Notes: generated from the letters alone by a model not told the origin. A DNA stretch of 64,000 bases from Acanthosepion esculentum (GCA_964036315.1 OZ038517.1:14110272-14174271); one strand, 5' to 3'; shown: positions 47,405 to 59,886, counted from the first letter of the stretch. Translations and numbers: made by a program.

Positions 47405-50400
47405 AGAACCTTGCAGATGGGATTAAAGACTATGAGAATCTACTTGAAAATCCTTGTTTGGCACTACATGACCATTATATATGAGTCAATGTGCCATAAA
47501 ACCACATTCAGAATCAGAACCTTGCAGATGGGATTAAAGACTATGAGAATCTACTTCAAAATCCTTGTTTGGCACTACATGACCATTATATATGAGTCAA
47601 TGTGCCATAAAACCACATTCAGAATCAGAACCTTGCAGATGGGATTAAAGACTATGAGAATCTACTTGAAAATCCTTGTTTAGCACTCTATGACCATTAT
47701 ATAGGAATCAGTGTGACATAAAACCACATTCAGAATCAGAACCTTGCAGATGGGATTAAAGACTATGAGAATCTACTTGAAAATCCTTGTTTAGCACTAC
47801 ATGACCATTATATATGAGTCAATGTGCCATAAAACCACATTCAGAATGAGAACCTTGCAGATGGGATTAAAGACTATGAGAATCTACTTCAAAATCCTTG
47901 TTTAGCACTATATGACCATTATATATGAGTCAATGTGCCATAAAACCACATTCAGAATCAGAACCTTGCAGATGGGATTAAAGATTATGAGAATCTACTT
48001 GAAAATCCTTGTTTAGCACTCTATGACCATTATACAGGAATCAGTGTGACATAAAAGCACATTCAGAATCAGAACCTTGCAGATGGGATTAAAGACTATG
48101 AGAATCTACTTGAAAATCCTTGTTTAGCACCCTATGACCATTATATATTAGTCAATGTGCCATAAAACCACATTCAGAATCAGAACCTTGCAGATGGGAT
48201 TAAAGACTATGAGAATCTACTTGAAAATCCTTGTTTAGCACTCTATGACCATTATACAGGAATCAGTGTGACATAAAACCACATTCAGAATCAGAACCTT
48301 GCAGATGGGATTAAAGACTATGAGAATCTACTTGAAAATCCTTGTTTAGCACCCTATGACCATTATATATGAGTCAATGTGCCATAAAACCACATTCAGA
48401 ATCAGAACCTTGCAGATGGGATTAAAGACTATGAGAATCTACTTGAAAATCCTTGTTTAGCACTCTATGACCATTATATATGAGTCAGTGTGACATAAAA
48501 CCACATTCAGAATCAGAACCTTGCAGATGGGATTAAAGACTATGAGAATCTACTTGAAAATCCTTGTTTAGTACTACATGACCATTATATATGAATCAAT
48601 GTGCCATAAAACCACATTCAGAATCAGAACCTTGCAGATGGGATTAAAGACTATGAGAATCTACTTGAAAATCCTTGTTTAGCACTACATGACCATTATA
48701 TATGAGTCAATGTGCCATAAAACCACATTCAGAATGAGAACCTTGCAGATGGGATTAAAGACTATGAGAATCTACTTGAAAATCCTTGTTTGGCACTACA
48801 TGACCATTATATATGAGTCAATGTGCCATAAAACCACATTCAGAATCAGAACCTTGCAGATGGGATTAAAGACTATGAGAATCTACTTGAAAATCCTTGT
48901 TTAGCACTCTATGACCATTATATAGGAATCAGTGTGACATAAAACCACATTCAGAATCAGAACCTTGCAGATGGGATTAAAGACTATGAGAATCTACTTG
49001 AAAATCCTTGTTTAGCACTACATGACCATTATATATGAGTCAATGTGCCATAAAACCACATTCAGAATCAGAACCTTGCAGATGGGATTAAAGACTATGA
49101 GAATCTACTTGAAAATCCTTGTTTAGCACTCTATGACCATTATATAGGAATCAGTGTGACATAAAACCACATTCAGAATCAGAACCTTGCAGATGGGATT
49201 AAAGACTATGAGAATCTACTTGAAAATCCTTGTTTAGCACTACATGACCATTATATATGAGTCAATGTGCCATAAAACCACATTCAGAATCAGAACCTTG
49301 CAGATGGGATTAAAGACTATGAGAATCTACTTGAAAATCCTTGTTTGGCACTACATGACCATTATATATGAGTCAATGTGCCATAAAACCACATTCAGAA
49401 TCAGAACCTTGCAGATGGGATTAAAGACTATGAGAATCTACTTGAAAATCCTTGTTTAGCACTCTATGACTATTATATAGGAATCAGTGTGACATAAAAC
49501 CACATTCAGAATCAGAACCTTGCAGATGGGATTAAAGACTATGAGAATCTACTTGAAAATCCTTGTTTAGCACTACATGACCATTATATATGAGTCAATG
49601 TGCCATAAAACCACATTCAGAATGAGAACCTTGCAGATGGGATTAAAGACTATGAGAATCTACTTGAAAATCCTTGTTTGGCACTACATGACCATTATAT
49701 ATGAGTCAATGTGCCATAAAACCTCATTCAGAATCAGAACCTTGCAGATGGGATTAAAGACTATGAGAATCTACTTGAAAATCCTTGTTTAGCACTCTAT
49801 GTCCATTATATAGGAATCAGTGTGACATAAAACCACATTCAGAATCAGAACCTTGCAGATGGGATTAAAGACTATGAGAATCTACTTGAAAATCCTTGTT
49901 TAGCACTCTATGACCATTATATAGGAATCAGTGTGACATAAAACCACATTCAGAATCAGAACCTTGCAGATGGGATTAAAGACTATGAGAATCTACTTGA
50001 AAATCCTTGTTTAGCACTCTATGACCATTATATAGGATCAGTGTGACATAAAACCACATTCAGAATCAGAACCTTGCAGATGGGATTAAAGACTATGAGA
50101 ATCTACTTGAAAATCCTTGTTTAGCACTCTATGACCATTATATAGGAATCAGTGTGACATAAAACCACATTCAGAATGAGAACCTTGCAGATGGGATTAA
50201 AGACTATGAGAATCTACTTGAAAATCCTTGTTTAGCACTCTATGACCATTATATAGGAATCAGTGTGACATAAAACCACATTCAGAATCAGAACCTTGCA
50301 GATGCGATTAAAGACTATGAGAATCGACTTGAAAATCCTTGTTTAGCACTACATGACCATTATATATGAGTCAATGTGCCATAAAACCACATTCAGAATG

Positions 50401-53400
50401 AGAACCTTGCAGATGGGATTAAAGACTATGAGAATCTACTTGAAAATCCTTGTTTGGCACTACATGACCATTATATATGAGTCAATGTGCCATAAAACCA
50501 CATTCAGAATCAGAACCTTGCAGATGGGATTAAAGACTATGAGAATCTACTTGAAAATCCTTGTTTAGCACTCTATGACCATTATATAGGAATCAGTGTG
50601 ACATAAAACCACATTCAGAATCAGAACCTTGCAGATGGGATTAAAGACTATGAGAATCTACTTGAAAATCCTTGTTTAGCACTACATGACCATTATATAT
50701 GAGTCAATGTGCCATAAAACCACATTCAGAATGAGAACCTTGCAGATGGGATTAAAGACTATGAGAATCTACTTGAAAATCCTTGTTTGGCACTACATGA
50801 CCATTATATATGAGTCAATGTGCCATAAAACCACATTCAGAATCAGAACCTTGCAGATGGGATTAAAGACTATGAGAATCTACTTGAAAATCCTTGTTTA
50901 GCACTCTATGTCCATTATATAGGAATCAGTGTGACATAAAACCACATTCAGAATCAGAACCTTGCAGATGGGATTAAAGACTATGAGAATCTACTTGAAA
51001 ATCCTTGTTTAGCACTCTATGACCATTATATAGGAATCAGTGTGACATAAAACCACATTCAGAATCAGAACCTTGCAGATGGGATTAAAGACTATGAGAA
51101 TCTACTTGAAAATCCTTGTTTAGCACTCTATGACCATTATATAGGATCAGTGTGACATAAAACCACATTCAGAATCAGAACCTTGCAGATGGGATTAAAG
51201 ACTATGAGAATCTACTTGAAAATCCTTGTTTAGCACTCTATGACCATTATATAGGAATCAGTGTGACATAAAACCACATTCAGAATGAGAACCTTGCAGA
51301 TGGGATTAAAGACTATGAGAATCTACTTGAAAATCCTTGTTTAGCACTCTATGACCATTATATAGGAATCAGTGTGACATAAAACCACATTCAGAATCAG
51401 AACCTTGCAGATGCGATTAAAGACTATGAGAATCGACTTGAAAATCCTTGTTTAGCACTACATGACCATTATATATGAGTCAATGTGCCATAAAACCACA
51501 TTCAGAATCAGAACCTTGCAGATGGGATTAAAGACTATGAGAATCTACTTGAAAATCCTTGTTTAGCACTCTATGACCATTATATAGGAATCAGTGTGAC
51601 ATAAAACCACATTCAGAATCAGAACCTTGCAGATGGGATTAAAGACTATGAGAATCTACTTGAAAATCCTTGTTTAGCTCTACATGACCATTATATATGA
51701 GTCAATGTGCCATAAAACCACATTCAGAATGAGAACCTTGCAGATGGGATTAAAGACTATGAGAATCTACTTGAAAATCCTTGTTTGGCACTACATGACC
51801 ATTATATATGAGTCAATGTGCCATAAAACCACATTCAGAATCAGAACCTTGCAGATGGGATTAAAGACTATGAGAATCTACTTGAAAATCCTTGTTTAGC
51901 ACTCTATGACCATTATATAGGAATCAGTGTGACATAAAACCACATTCAGAATCAGAACCTTGCAGATGGGATTAAAGACTATGAGAATCTACTTGAAAAT
52001 CCTTGTTTAGCACTCTATGGCCATTATATAGGAATCAGTGTGACATAAAACCACATTCAGAATGAGAACCTTGCAGATGGGATTAAAGACTATGAGAATC
52101 TACTTGAAAATCCTTGTTTAGCACTCTATGACCATTATATAGGAATCAGTGTGACATAAAACCACATTCAGAATCAGAACCTTGCAGATGGGATTAAAGA
52201 CTATGAGAATCTACTTGAAAATCCTTGTTTAGCACTCTATGACCATTATATAGGAATCAGTGTGACATAAAACCACATTCAGAATGAGAACCTTGCAGAT
52301 CGGATTAAAGACTATGAGAATCTACTTGAAAATCCTTGTTTAGCACTCTATGACCATTATATAGGAATCAGTGTGACATAAAACCACATTCAGAATCAGA
52401 ACCTTGCAGATGCGATTAAAGACTATGAGAATCTACTTGAAAATCCTTGTTTAGCACTACATGACCATTATATATGAGTCAATGTGCCATAAAACCACAT
52501 TCAGAATCAGAACCTTGCAGATGGGATTAAAGACTATGAGAATCTACTTGAAAATCTTTGTTTAGCACTCTATGACCATTATATAGGAATCAGTGTGACA
52601 TAAAACCACATTCAGAATCAGAACCTTGCAGATGGGATTAAAGACTATGAGAATCTACTTGAAAATCCTTGTTTAGCACTCTATGACCATTATATAGGAA
52701 TCAGTGTGACATAAAACCACATTCAGAATGAGAACCTTGCAGATGGGATTAAAGACTATGAGAATCTACTTGAAAATCCTTGTTTAGCACTCTATGACCA
52801 TTATATAGGAATCAGTGTGACATAAAACCACATTCAGAATCAGAACCTTGCAGATGGGATTAAAGACTATGAGAATCTACTTGAAAATCCTTGTTTAGCA
52901 CTCTATGACCATTATATAGGAATCAGTGTGACATAAAACCACATTCAGAATGAGAACCTTGCAGATGGGATTAAAGACTATGAGAATCTACTTGAAAATC
53001 CTTGTTTAGCACTCTATGACCATTATATAGGAATCAGTGTGACATAAAACCACATTCAGAATCAGAACCTTGCAGATGCGATTAAAGACTATGAGAATCT
53101 ACTTGAAAATCCTTGTTTAGCACTACATGACCATTATATATGAGTCAATGTGCCATAAAACCACATTCAGAATCAGAACCTTGCAGATGGGATTAAAGAC
53201 TATGAGAATCTACTTGAAAATCCTTGTTTGGCACTACATGACCATTATATATGAGTCAATGTGCCATAAAACCACATTCAGAATCAGAACCTTGCAGATG
53301 GGATTAAAGACTATGAGAATCTACTTGAAAATCCTTGTTTAGCACTCTATGACCATTATATAGGAATCAGTGTGACATAAAACCACATTCAGAATCAGAA

Positions 53401-55440
53401 CCTTGCAGATGGGATTAAAGACTATGAGAATCTATTTGAAAATCCTTGTTTAGCACTACATGACCATTATATATGAGTCAATGTGCCATAAAACCACATT
53501 CAGAATGAGAACCTTGCAGATGGGATTAAAGACTATGAGAATCTACTTGAAAATCCTTGTTTGGCACTACATGACCATTATATATGAGTCAATGTGCCAT
53601 AAAACCACATTCAGAATCAGAACCTTGCAGATGGGATTAAAGACTATGAGAATCTACTTGAAAATCCTTGTTTAGCACTCTATGACCATTATATAGGAAT
53701 CAGTGTGACATAAAACCACATTCAGAATCAGAACCTTGCAGATGGGATTAAAGACTATGAGAATCTACTTGAAAATCCTTGTTTAGCACTCTATGACCAT
53801 TATATAGGAATCAGTGTGACATAAAACCACATTCAGAATCAGAACCTTGCAGATGGGATTAAAGACTATGAGAATCTACTTGAAAATCCTTGTTTAGCAC
53901 TACATGACCATTATATATGAGTCAATGTGCCATAAAACCACATTCAGAATCAGAACCTTGCAGATGGGATTAAAGACTATGAGAATCTACTTGAAAATCC
54001 TTGTTTAGCACTACATGACCATTATATATGAGTCAATGTGCCATAAAACCACATTCAGAATCAGAACCTTGCAGATGGGATTAAAGACTATGAGAATCTA
54101 CTTGAAAATCCTTGTTTAGTGCTACACGACCATTATATATGAGTCAATGTGCCATAAAACCACATTCAGAATCAGAACCTTGCAGATGGGATTAAAGACT
54201 ATGAGAATCTACTTGAAAATACTTGTTTAGCACTCTATGACCATTATATAGGAATCAGTGTGACATAAAACCACATTCAGAATCAGAACCTTGCAGATGG
54301 GATTAAAGACTATGAGAATCTTCTTGAAAATCCTTGTTTAGTACTACATGACCATTATATATGAGTCAATGTGCCATAAAACCACATTCAGAATCAGAAC
54401 CTTGCAGATGGGATTAAAGACTATGAGAATCTACTTGAAAATCCTTGTTTAGCACTCTATGACCATTATATAGGAATCAGTGTGACATAAAACCACATTT
54501 AGAATCAGAACCTTGCAGATGGGATTAAAGACTATGAGAATCTACTTGAAAATCCTTGTTTAGTACTACATGACCATTATATATGAGTCAATGTGCCATA
54601 AAACCACATTGAGAATGAGAACCTTGCAGATGGGATTAAAGACTATGAGAATCTACTTCAAAATACTTGTTTAGCACTCTATGACCATTATATAGGAATC
54701 AGTGTGCCATAAAACCACATTCAGAATGAAAAACTTGCAGATAGGATTAAAGACTATGAGAATCTACTTGAAAATCCTTGTTTAGTACTACATGACCATT
54801 ATATATGAGTCAATGTGCCATAAAACCACATTCAGAATGAGAACCTTGCAGATGGGATTAAAGACTATGAGAATCTACTTGAAAATCCTTGTTTAGCACT
54901 CTATGACCATTATATAGGAATCAGTGTGACATAAAACCACATTCAGAATCAGAACCTTGCAGATGCGATTAAAGACTATGAGAATCTACTTGAAAATCCT
55001 TGTTTAGCACTCTATGACCATTATATATGAGTCAATGTGCCATAAAACCACATTCAGAATCAGAATCTTGCAGATGGTATTAAAGACTATGAGAATCTAC
55101 TTGAAAATCCTTGTTTAGCACTACATGACCATTATATATGAGTCAATGTGCCATAAAACCACATTCAGAATGAGAACCTTGCCATTGGGATTAAAGACTA
55201 TGAGAATCTACTTGAAAATACTTGTTTAGCACTCTATGACCATTATATAGGTGTCAGTGTACCATAAAACCACATTCAGAATCAGAACTTTGCAGATGGG
55301 ATTAAAGACTATGAGAATCTACTTGAAAATCCTTGTTTAGCACTACATGACCATTATATATGAGTCAATGTGCCATAAAACCACATTCAGAATCAGAACC
55401 TTGCAGATGGGATTAAAGACTATGAGAATCTACTTGAAAA
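47405..55440. repeat. Large tandem duplication within the satellite, copy 2
   Basis: Same markers at offset 7325 in its first part (ATTAGTC near 48146) and 8101 in its second part (CTACACG at 54122, CCATTGGG at 55182). The 776-bp difference is seven units. A block with TATGTCC, GGATCA and ATCGACTT occurs twice here, 1109 bp apart, but once in copy 1. Single differences noted: 43368 (TTCAATATG vs TTATATATG), 52555 (TCTTTG vs TCCTTG), 49723 (CCTCATT vs CCACATT). Confidence 0.85.
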
Positions 55441-55560
55441 TCCCTGTTTAGCTTTACATGACCATTATATATGAGTCAATGTGCCATAAAACCACATTCA
55501 GAATGCGAACCTTGCAGATGGGATTAAAGACTATAGGAGTCAATATGCCATAAAAGACAT

Positions 55561-55700
55561 CTGGAAACAGAACCATGGAAATAGGATTAAAAACAATGAT
55601 AATTTATTTTAAAATTCTTATGTAGCACTACATGACCATTATATAGGAGTCATTGTGCCATAAAACCACATTCAATATCAGAAACTTGTAGATGGGATTA
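55561..55700. repeat. Decayed right edge of the 111-bp array
   Basis: Recognisable but heavily mutated unit pieces (AGCACTACATGACCATTATA, CATTGTGCCATAAAACCACA), then unique sequence. Confidence 0.8.
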
Positions 55701-55924
55701 AATAATTGAAAATTAAAACAGGGTTGTCTGTCCTTTGATCCTAATGTGCATACCTAGATATTAGCCTATATTCACCGAGCCACAAAAGTACTTTATATAA
55801 ATATGCTTTTTAAAATTTCAAAACGTTGTGAATATCAAATTTTAACAACAAATATATATAATTACAAAAAGTCCTGTATTATTGACATTAAAAAATACAT
55901 AGACAAACTAAAATAAATTCAATG

Positions 55925-56115
55925 TCATCTTTGACGTTCCTTTCCTTTTATAATATTGTCAATATCTGCTTTTATGCTACTCGTCTTTATTCTATGAATG
56001 TTAGTTAAATGCGAACCCCGCAACCTATTTCTTTCAACAGTTTTCATGTTTTTCATGTAAGAAAAGAATTGTTCACGGCAGTATGTACTACCCCACAAAC
56101 ATAACAGTTTTCTCG
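55925..56115 (-). pseudogene. hAT-type transposase C-terminal fragment
   Basis: The minus strand has an uninterrupted frame L-C-L-W-G-S-T-Y-C-R-E-Q-F-F-S-Y-M-K-N, then E-R-N-R-L, H-L-T-N-I-H-R-I and I-K-A-D-I-D-N-I-I, ending at a TGA at 55925. This is the dimerisation-type C-terminus shared by hAT transposases and host proteins derived from them: FGS-x-Y-x-CE-x-x-FS-x-M-K...R-x-R-L-x-x-x-HL. The frame is intact for about 60 codons but has no N-terminal part; its 5' side is occupied by a Penelope-like fragment at 56120. Either a truncated transposon or the last exon of a domesticated copy. Confidence 0.65.
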
Positions 56116-56119
56116 ATAG

Positions 56120-56600
56120 GCTAAATAATGTGATTACACTTTTTGTAGGCTGATGCTGTTTTCCTTATTTTTCATATTTTTATGTAATTTGGATTTTGTT
56201 TTTAATTTCCCATATATGTTTCGAAAGAATTGTGCTATTCATGGATTTACTATTTGTGAAGGGTGTTTTGTGCCTGTAGTTTCTTTATTTCCGTGGTCCT
56301 TCAGTTACTCCTATGTACTTTTTTCTTAGTTATCTGCTGATTTTACAGTGTCTTGGTATATTATTTTGCATGCAATTGTCATTTAAGGGACATTTGTTCC
56401 TTGCTGTGCCGTTATAGGTAGATTTAATTTGCTCAGGTGGTTTCTTGGTTATCTTTCTACTGTCCTTTTTTAATTATTTGCGTCAGGTCATCAGTGGAAT
56501 TTTAACTGATTTTTACTGTGTTTCAGTTGAATACCTTGTGGAGAGTACTTGAGAGGGAAAGTGTTCTGTGCATGAGTTTAATGAATATTTTTCCTACGTT
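56120..56600 (-). pseudogene. Penelope-like GIY-YIG endonuclease remnant
   Basis: On the minus strand, across several frames: K-C-P-L-N-D-N-C, K-Y-I-G-V-T-E-G-P, S-T-I-L-S-K-H-I-W-E-I-K, then A-S-A-Y-K-K-C-N. These are the ordered landmarks of a PLE C-terminus: cysteine-containing linker (C-P-L-x-x-x-C), YIG-V-TEG, LSKHIW, and A-Y-x-x-x-KKCN-L-C. Many stops and frameshifts; dead. Lies on the same strand as the RT piece at 57220-57830, with ~620 bp of unrelated-looking DNA between them. Confidence 0.65.
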
Positions 56601-57219
56601 TGTTGTTACGTTTTTGTTGTATAGGATACAAATCCTATATCATTCCAACAAAATACTGGAAAACACAAAGTAGATTTTCACACCCGCAAAATCGGATCAA
56701 AACGATTAAAAACATTTTTTTCGCAATAAGGTGTGAAATTAATTTTCTGACCAATGAAAGGAGGCGATTTCCTAAACTGAGAAAAAAGTAACGAGCCAGT
56801 GTGAAAAGGAATCAGCCATAAATAGAGAGACTCAAGTCAATCAAGAGTCAGAAGGGCGCAGATATCAAAGAGGACATAGGACTGACAGTCAAGTCCATCA
56901 CTGACTCAACCCGACACTAAGAGCAGAAAGTGGGGTAGGAAAGGAAAACAACAACAACAAATTTACAACTGACTCTAAAACAATTCCACCCGATAAGTAC
57001 ATTTTCCTCTTATCTTTTATTTCTCATTCACACTCTCTTTTTCAACTTAAATTGATCGCCCCTTTTTCCTTTTTCACCAACTCGGCGGATACAACAAAAA
57101 CAAGAAACAGACATTACTACTCTGTTGAAAGAGAGCGAACACATAATTTTTTATTCAAATCACATTTACTTAAATGAACTAAAAAGCATTAATCTTTTAT
57201 GCAAATAAGATACATAAAT
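56601..57219. other. Insertion-like segment between two PLE pieces, unrecognised
   Basis: Contains CCAATGAAAGGAGGCG, a TATA-like CATAAATAGAG and a stretch rich in GACTCAAGTC-type motifs (56830-56930). The segment could be a solo LTR or other insertion into the PLE, but no terminal repeats or target duplication could be confirmed. A 63-codon plus-strand frame at 56600-56791 matches nothing known to me. Confidence 0.3.
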
Positions 57220-57830
57220 ATACAAATTTGTTTATTCTGCATGAATGTCATTAAATGTACGATATTCTATTTTTCTACAAACATTCCTTATCGTGTTGTC
57301 TTTTCTAGAAATTTGCGTTGTATTTTGTGGACAGTGTATCCCGCATTAAATTCTCCTTTTAATACGGGTATGCTGTACTCCACAGTTGTAATATAGCTTA
57401 AACCGTGTGATATTTCTTTTCCTATTGGCTTTTTTGTACTGTACGATGTAAATATGAATATCTTTTAGCGTTATTGAAGATGGTTTCATTTGAAGAATTG
57501 TCTGATAATTTGCGGTGTATTGATTGTGGGATATGCTTGATCATTGTTGGCTGGTGCTTGTAAGATGTGCGTATGTAAAATGGTTTCTTGATTAATTTTC
57601 TATATGGTTGATATGTACCTTTCCTTAGATTGAGTGTGACGTTTGGGAAATCTACTTCTTTTAGGTTTATTTTTTATGTCTACGTTGAATCCCATATTTC
57701 TGGAAAATTTTCATTAATATTTTTCTGGTTTTGTCTGTTTTTTGCCTGTTACAGTTTCGTAGGATTATGAGACCGTCATCCCTGTAGAGGCTTTATCATT
57801 TTTATGGATAATTTTACTTAGTTCACGTAA
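57220..57830 (-). pseudogene. Reverse transcriptase remnant of a Penelope-like element (YRDD box)
   Basis: The minus strand begins near 57800 with L-Y-R-D-D-G-L-I-I-L, the catalytic box region of this RT group. After a frameshift it continues V-D-F-P-N-V-T-L-N-L, G-T-Y-Q-P-Y-R-K and I-K-H-I-P-Q-S-I-H-R-K-L-S, then in other frames N-R-K-R-N-I-T-R-F, N-C-G-V, and I-R-N-V-C-R-K. The order matches the thumb/C-terminal region of elements with the same GIY-YIG type as 56120-56600 (L-D-V-T-x-x-L-x-x-G-x-Y-x-P-Y-R-K-P...I-I-K-x-I-P...R-x-S). At least two frameshifts and several stops; inactive. Confidence 0.6.
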
Positions 57831-57955
57831 TAAATGAGGTCGCTGTTTCAAGCGCCATCAAAACTTCCCAAGTTAATATCGAAGATTCTTTCTTTCTTTC
57901 TTTAGCCACGCGTATTTGTTGTCTAATAATAGTAATTTCTACTCTTCTATAACTG

Positions 57956-57956
<1 letters not shown>

Positions 57957-58024
<68 letters not shown>
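57957..58024. repeat. CA/TA compound microsatellite
   Basis: CA tract of 17 units followed by TA tract of 16 units. Confidence 0.95.
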
Positions 58025-58030
<6 letters not shown>

Positions 58031-58089
58031 TTTTGTGAGTGTGTATAAAGATTCAATGTAAATATATTTGCTTGAACACAATCGTCAGG

Positions 58090-58420
58090 ACATTGTTGGT
58101 AATATTTTTTTGTTTCAAAAGTGTATCGCTGGAAATATTTATTTTAAAAAATGTATTGCTGGTAATAATGTATTGCTGGTAATATTTTTTTCAAAAAATG
58201 TATTGCTGCTATTAAAACCTATTTTTACACTATCATAGTGTATTGACTCCAGTTTAGGGGTTAACTATTTGCCTATAGCTGGGACCCTAACAGGTACTTC
58301 CACCCCGGGAAAGCCAGCAATTAAGAGGTGGTTCCACGCTCCTTAAAACCTCCTGATCAGAGGCCTTGCTGTTGGATGTGAGTTTATCGTCTTACCCTGG
58401 ACGCGAATGTAGCTTATCGT
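58090..58420 (-). mobile_element. Dispersed repeat family X, copy 2
   Basis: Reverse complement of 3606-4075. TATTGCTGGTAATATTTTTT motifs are repeated, then CACTATCATAGTG, GGGACC, CAGGTACTTCCACC, GAAAGCCAGCAATTAAGAGG and TGATCAGAGGCCTTGCTGTT. Shares the internal ~28-bp repeat array. The duplicated end GAGTTTATCGTCTTACCC...TAGCTTATCGTCTTACCC is specific to this copy. Confidence 0.6.
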
Positions 58421-58439
58421 CTTACCCAGGACAGCAATG

Positions 58440-58745
58440 AGGCTTTCAGTATCCAAGAGCAATCCAAATTGTTTATGTAACTGATTCAACCTTGTAAATC
58501 AGTCTTCCAGTTCTGTATTCAACATGTTCAGTGCTGCCTTTAAGGTAACGTTTCGCACGTTTAGAGACCCATCTTTCGTCACCTATTCTTTTTTACGACG
58601 CATCTTTCTCTGCTGACCAACGTCAATGAGCACATTCTAAGCATTTTTCCTCAAGACAGAATCCCGTTCACTCATAACAGATTGTTGTAGACTTTGAATG
58701 TCAGCTCTAGCTTCATTTCGGTTTTCCAAGGACGTGTGCTTATAA
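58440..58745 (-). pseudogene. Unrecognised coding-like remnant (possibly transposon-derived)
   Basis: The minus strand reads L-E-N-R-N-E-A-R-A-D-I-Q-S-L-Q-Q-S-V-M-S-E-R-D-S-V-in one frame, then after stops A-A-L-N-M-L-N-T-E-L-E-D and L-N-Q-L-H-K-Q-F-G-L-L-L-D. The composition is protein-like and helical. The last part loosely resembles the middle of hAT-type transposases, but I cannot assign it. Confidence 0.3.
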
Positions 58746-59345
58746 CTACTCAGTTATGTGCCATGCGTGATACACACTTTTAAGCAACTTAGCGTATTGA
58801 CGGCATATAAGACACAAGGGTGTATAAGACGCACGGGTGTATAAGACGCACTCCGATTTCAGCAGGACAAATCAAGAAAAAATAGTAATTAGTAAAATTA
58901 GTAAATGGTACAGCCTAGACTATATTTATGAGGTATTATTTTGGTTAAACAAGCCATGATTAAAAAGAAAAGAAAAATAATAGGAAAAAAAGAACACGAG
59001 CCTATAAAAACTTTATTATATCCAAAGATAAGAAAACAAAATAAAAATCAAGCAATTATTACAATTGAACAAAATAGAGTTGCCATTAAAATTCAGTCAA
59101 AAATTTTCCTTTATATGATCCGTACAACCTGCGTCTTGTAAACGTCTTAATGAAATAATTAGGATATAAAAATTCTGGTTGTATTCATACCAATGCAACC
59201 GGAAGTTATCACAAGAAAAAATATTAATTAAACAAATATATTTTACAAATATATAATTTGAATTTATTGCATATAATTTTAGTGAAACAAAGTACTAATA
59301 TTAAACGTGATGAAATTAATATTATAATTATCTTCATTAATATTA

Positions 59346-59737
59346 TCTCTATCTATAAAAGGCAGGATGTGTTTATGTGTGTAACGAATGCACGGCCACA
59401 ATTTTCGATAGATTTGCATCAAAATTTACATGCACATGCTCCAAGTTAGCGGGAAGGCCAAGAACGACTTTGCATTTCCTTTTTTAAAGCTGATCGTTTT
59501 GTGTTCATTTTGTTTAATTCTTTTTCCGTAACAGATTTAATGTTTAGTATAGAGCTTAGAAAAAATTCGCAGTGTGAGATAGGCAAGATGTAAGGCATGT
59601 AGAAACATCAGCACGGCAAAGGGCACTCCTTTAAAGTCAAGGAAGGGCAAAACTATTTTAAGTCAAGTGATAGCGATTGCTGTATGAGTCGTACGATTTT
59701 TTAATCAAGCACGGGCAACGTCGGGCCATGCTGCTAG
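59346..59737 (+). mobile_element. Non-autonomous Helitron-like element
   Basis: Starts TCTCTATCTATAAAAGGCAG (5' TC, TATAAAAGG) followed by GTGTGTAACGAATGCACGGC. Ends ACGGGCAACGTCGGGCCATG then CTGCTAGT, resembling the GGGCAACG-x-CGGG hairpin and CTAG end of Helitrons, with T after the terminus. No Rep/helicase sequence. About 390 bp. Confidence 0.5.
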
Positions 59738-59886
59738 TAATGAATATTATCAATGATAACTCTTTTAATCTGCATAATAGCTTTTTATATAATGACAATA
59801 GGTATATGAAAGTTACTCTAAAGTCTCAGCGAATAAGAATTGCCAGGTAGCTAATTTCGGCCGACTATCGCGAATTTTAAACCTAT

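Larger units (their letters stand above)
25073..55560. repeat. 111-bp satellite array (~275 units)
   Basis: Head-to-tail 111-bp units throughout. Reading from one convenient point: CATGACCATTATATATGAGT, CAATGTGCCATAAAACCACA, TTCAGAATCAGAACCTTGCA, GATGGGATTAAAGACTATGA, GAATCTACTTGAAAATCCTT, GTTTAGCACTA. Two main unit types exist. Type A has CTACATGACC...ATATGAGTCAATGTGCC; type B has CTCTATGACC...ATAGGAATCAGTGTGAC. Single-base indels are rare, so the phase is kept for 30 kb. The outermost units (25.07-26.7 kb and 55.44-55.70 kb) are the most diverged, the expected result of homogenisation by unequal exchange. Short frames of 71 or 108 codons arise when GTTTAG becomes GTTTGG and are not evidence of genes. 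Confidence 0.98.

Noticed and set aside
33261..53675. Many 71- and 108-codon plus-strand frames beginning M-T-I-I-Y-E-S-M-C-H
   Set aside because: They are shadows of the 111-bp satellite. The frame is simply two or three units long when GTTTAG is GTTTGG, with no codon bias, start context or homology.
25073..55560. CRISPR-like array (regular repeats)
   Set aside because: There are no unique spacers. The whole 111-bp period is repeated, and the DNA is clearly eukaryotic.
25073..55560. Centromere assignment through a CENP-B-box-like motif
   Set aside because: No TTCG-x4-A-x2-CGGG-type motif is present in the unit. Array size alone does not show centromere function.
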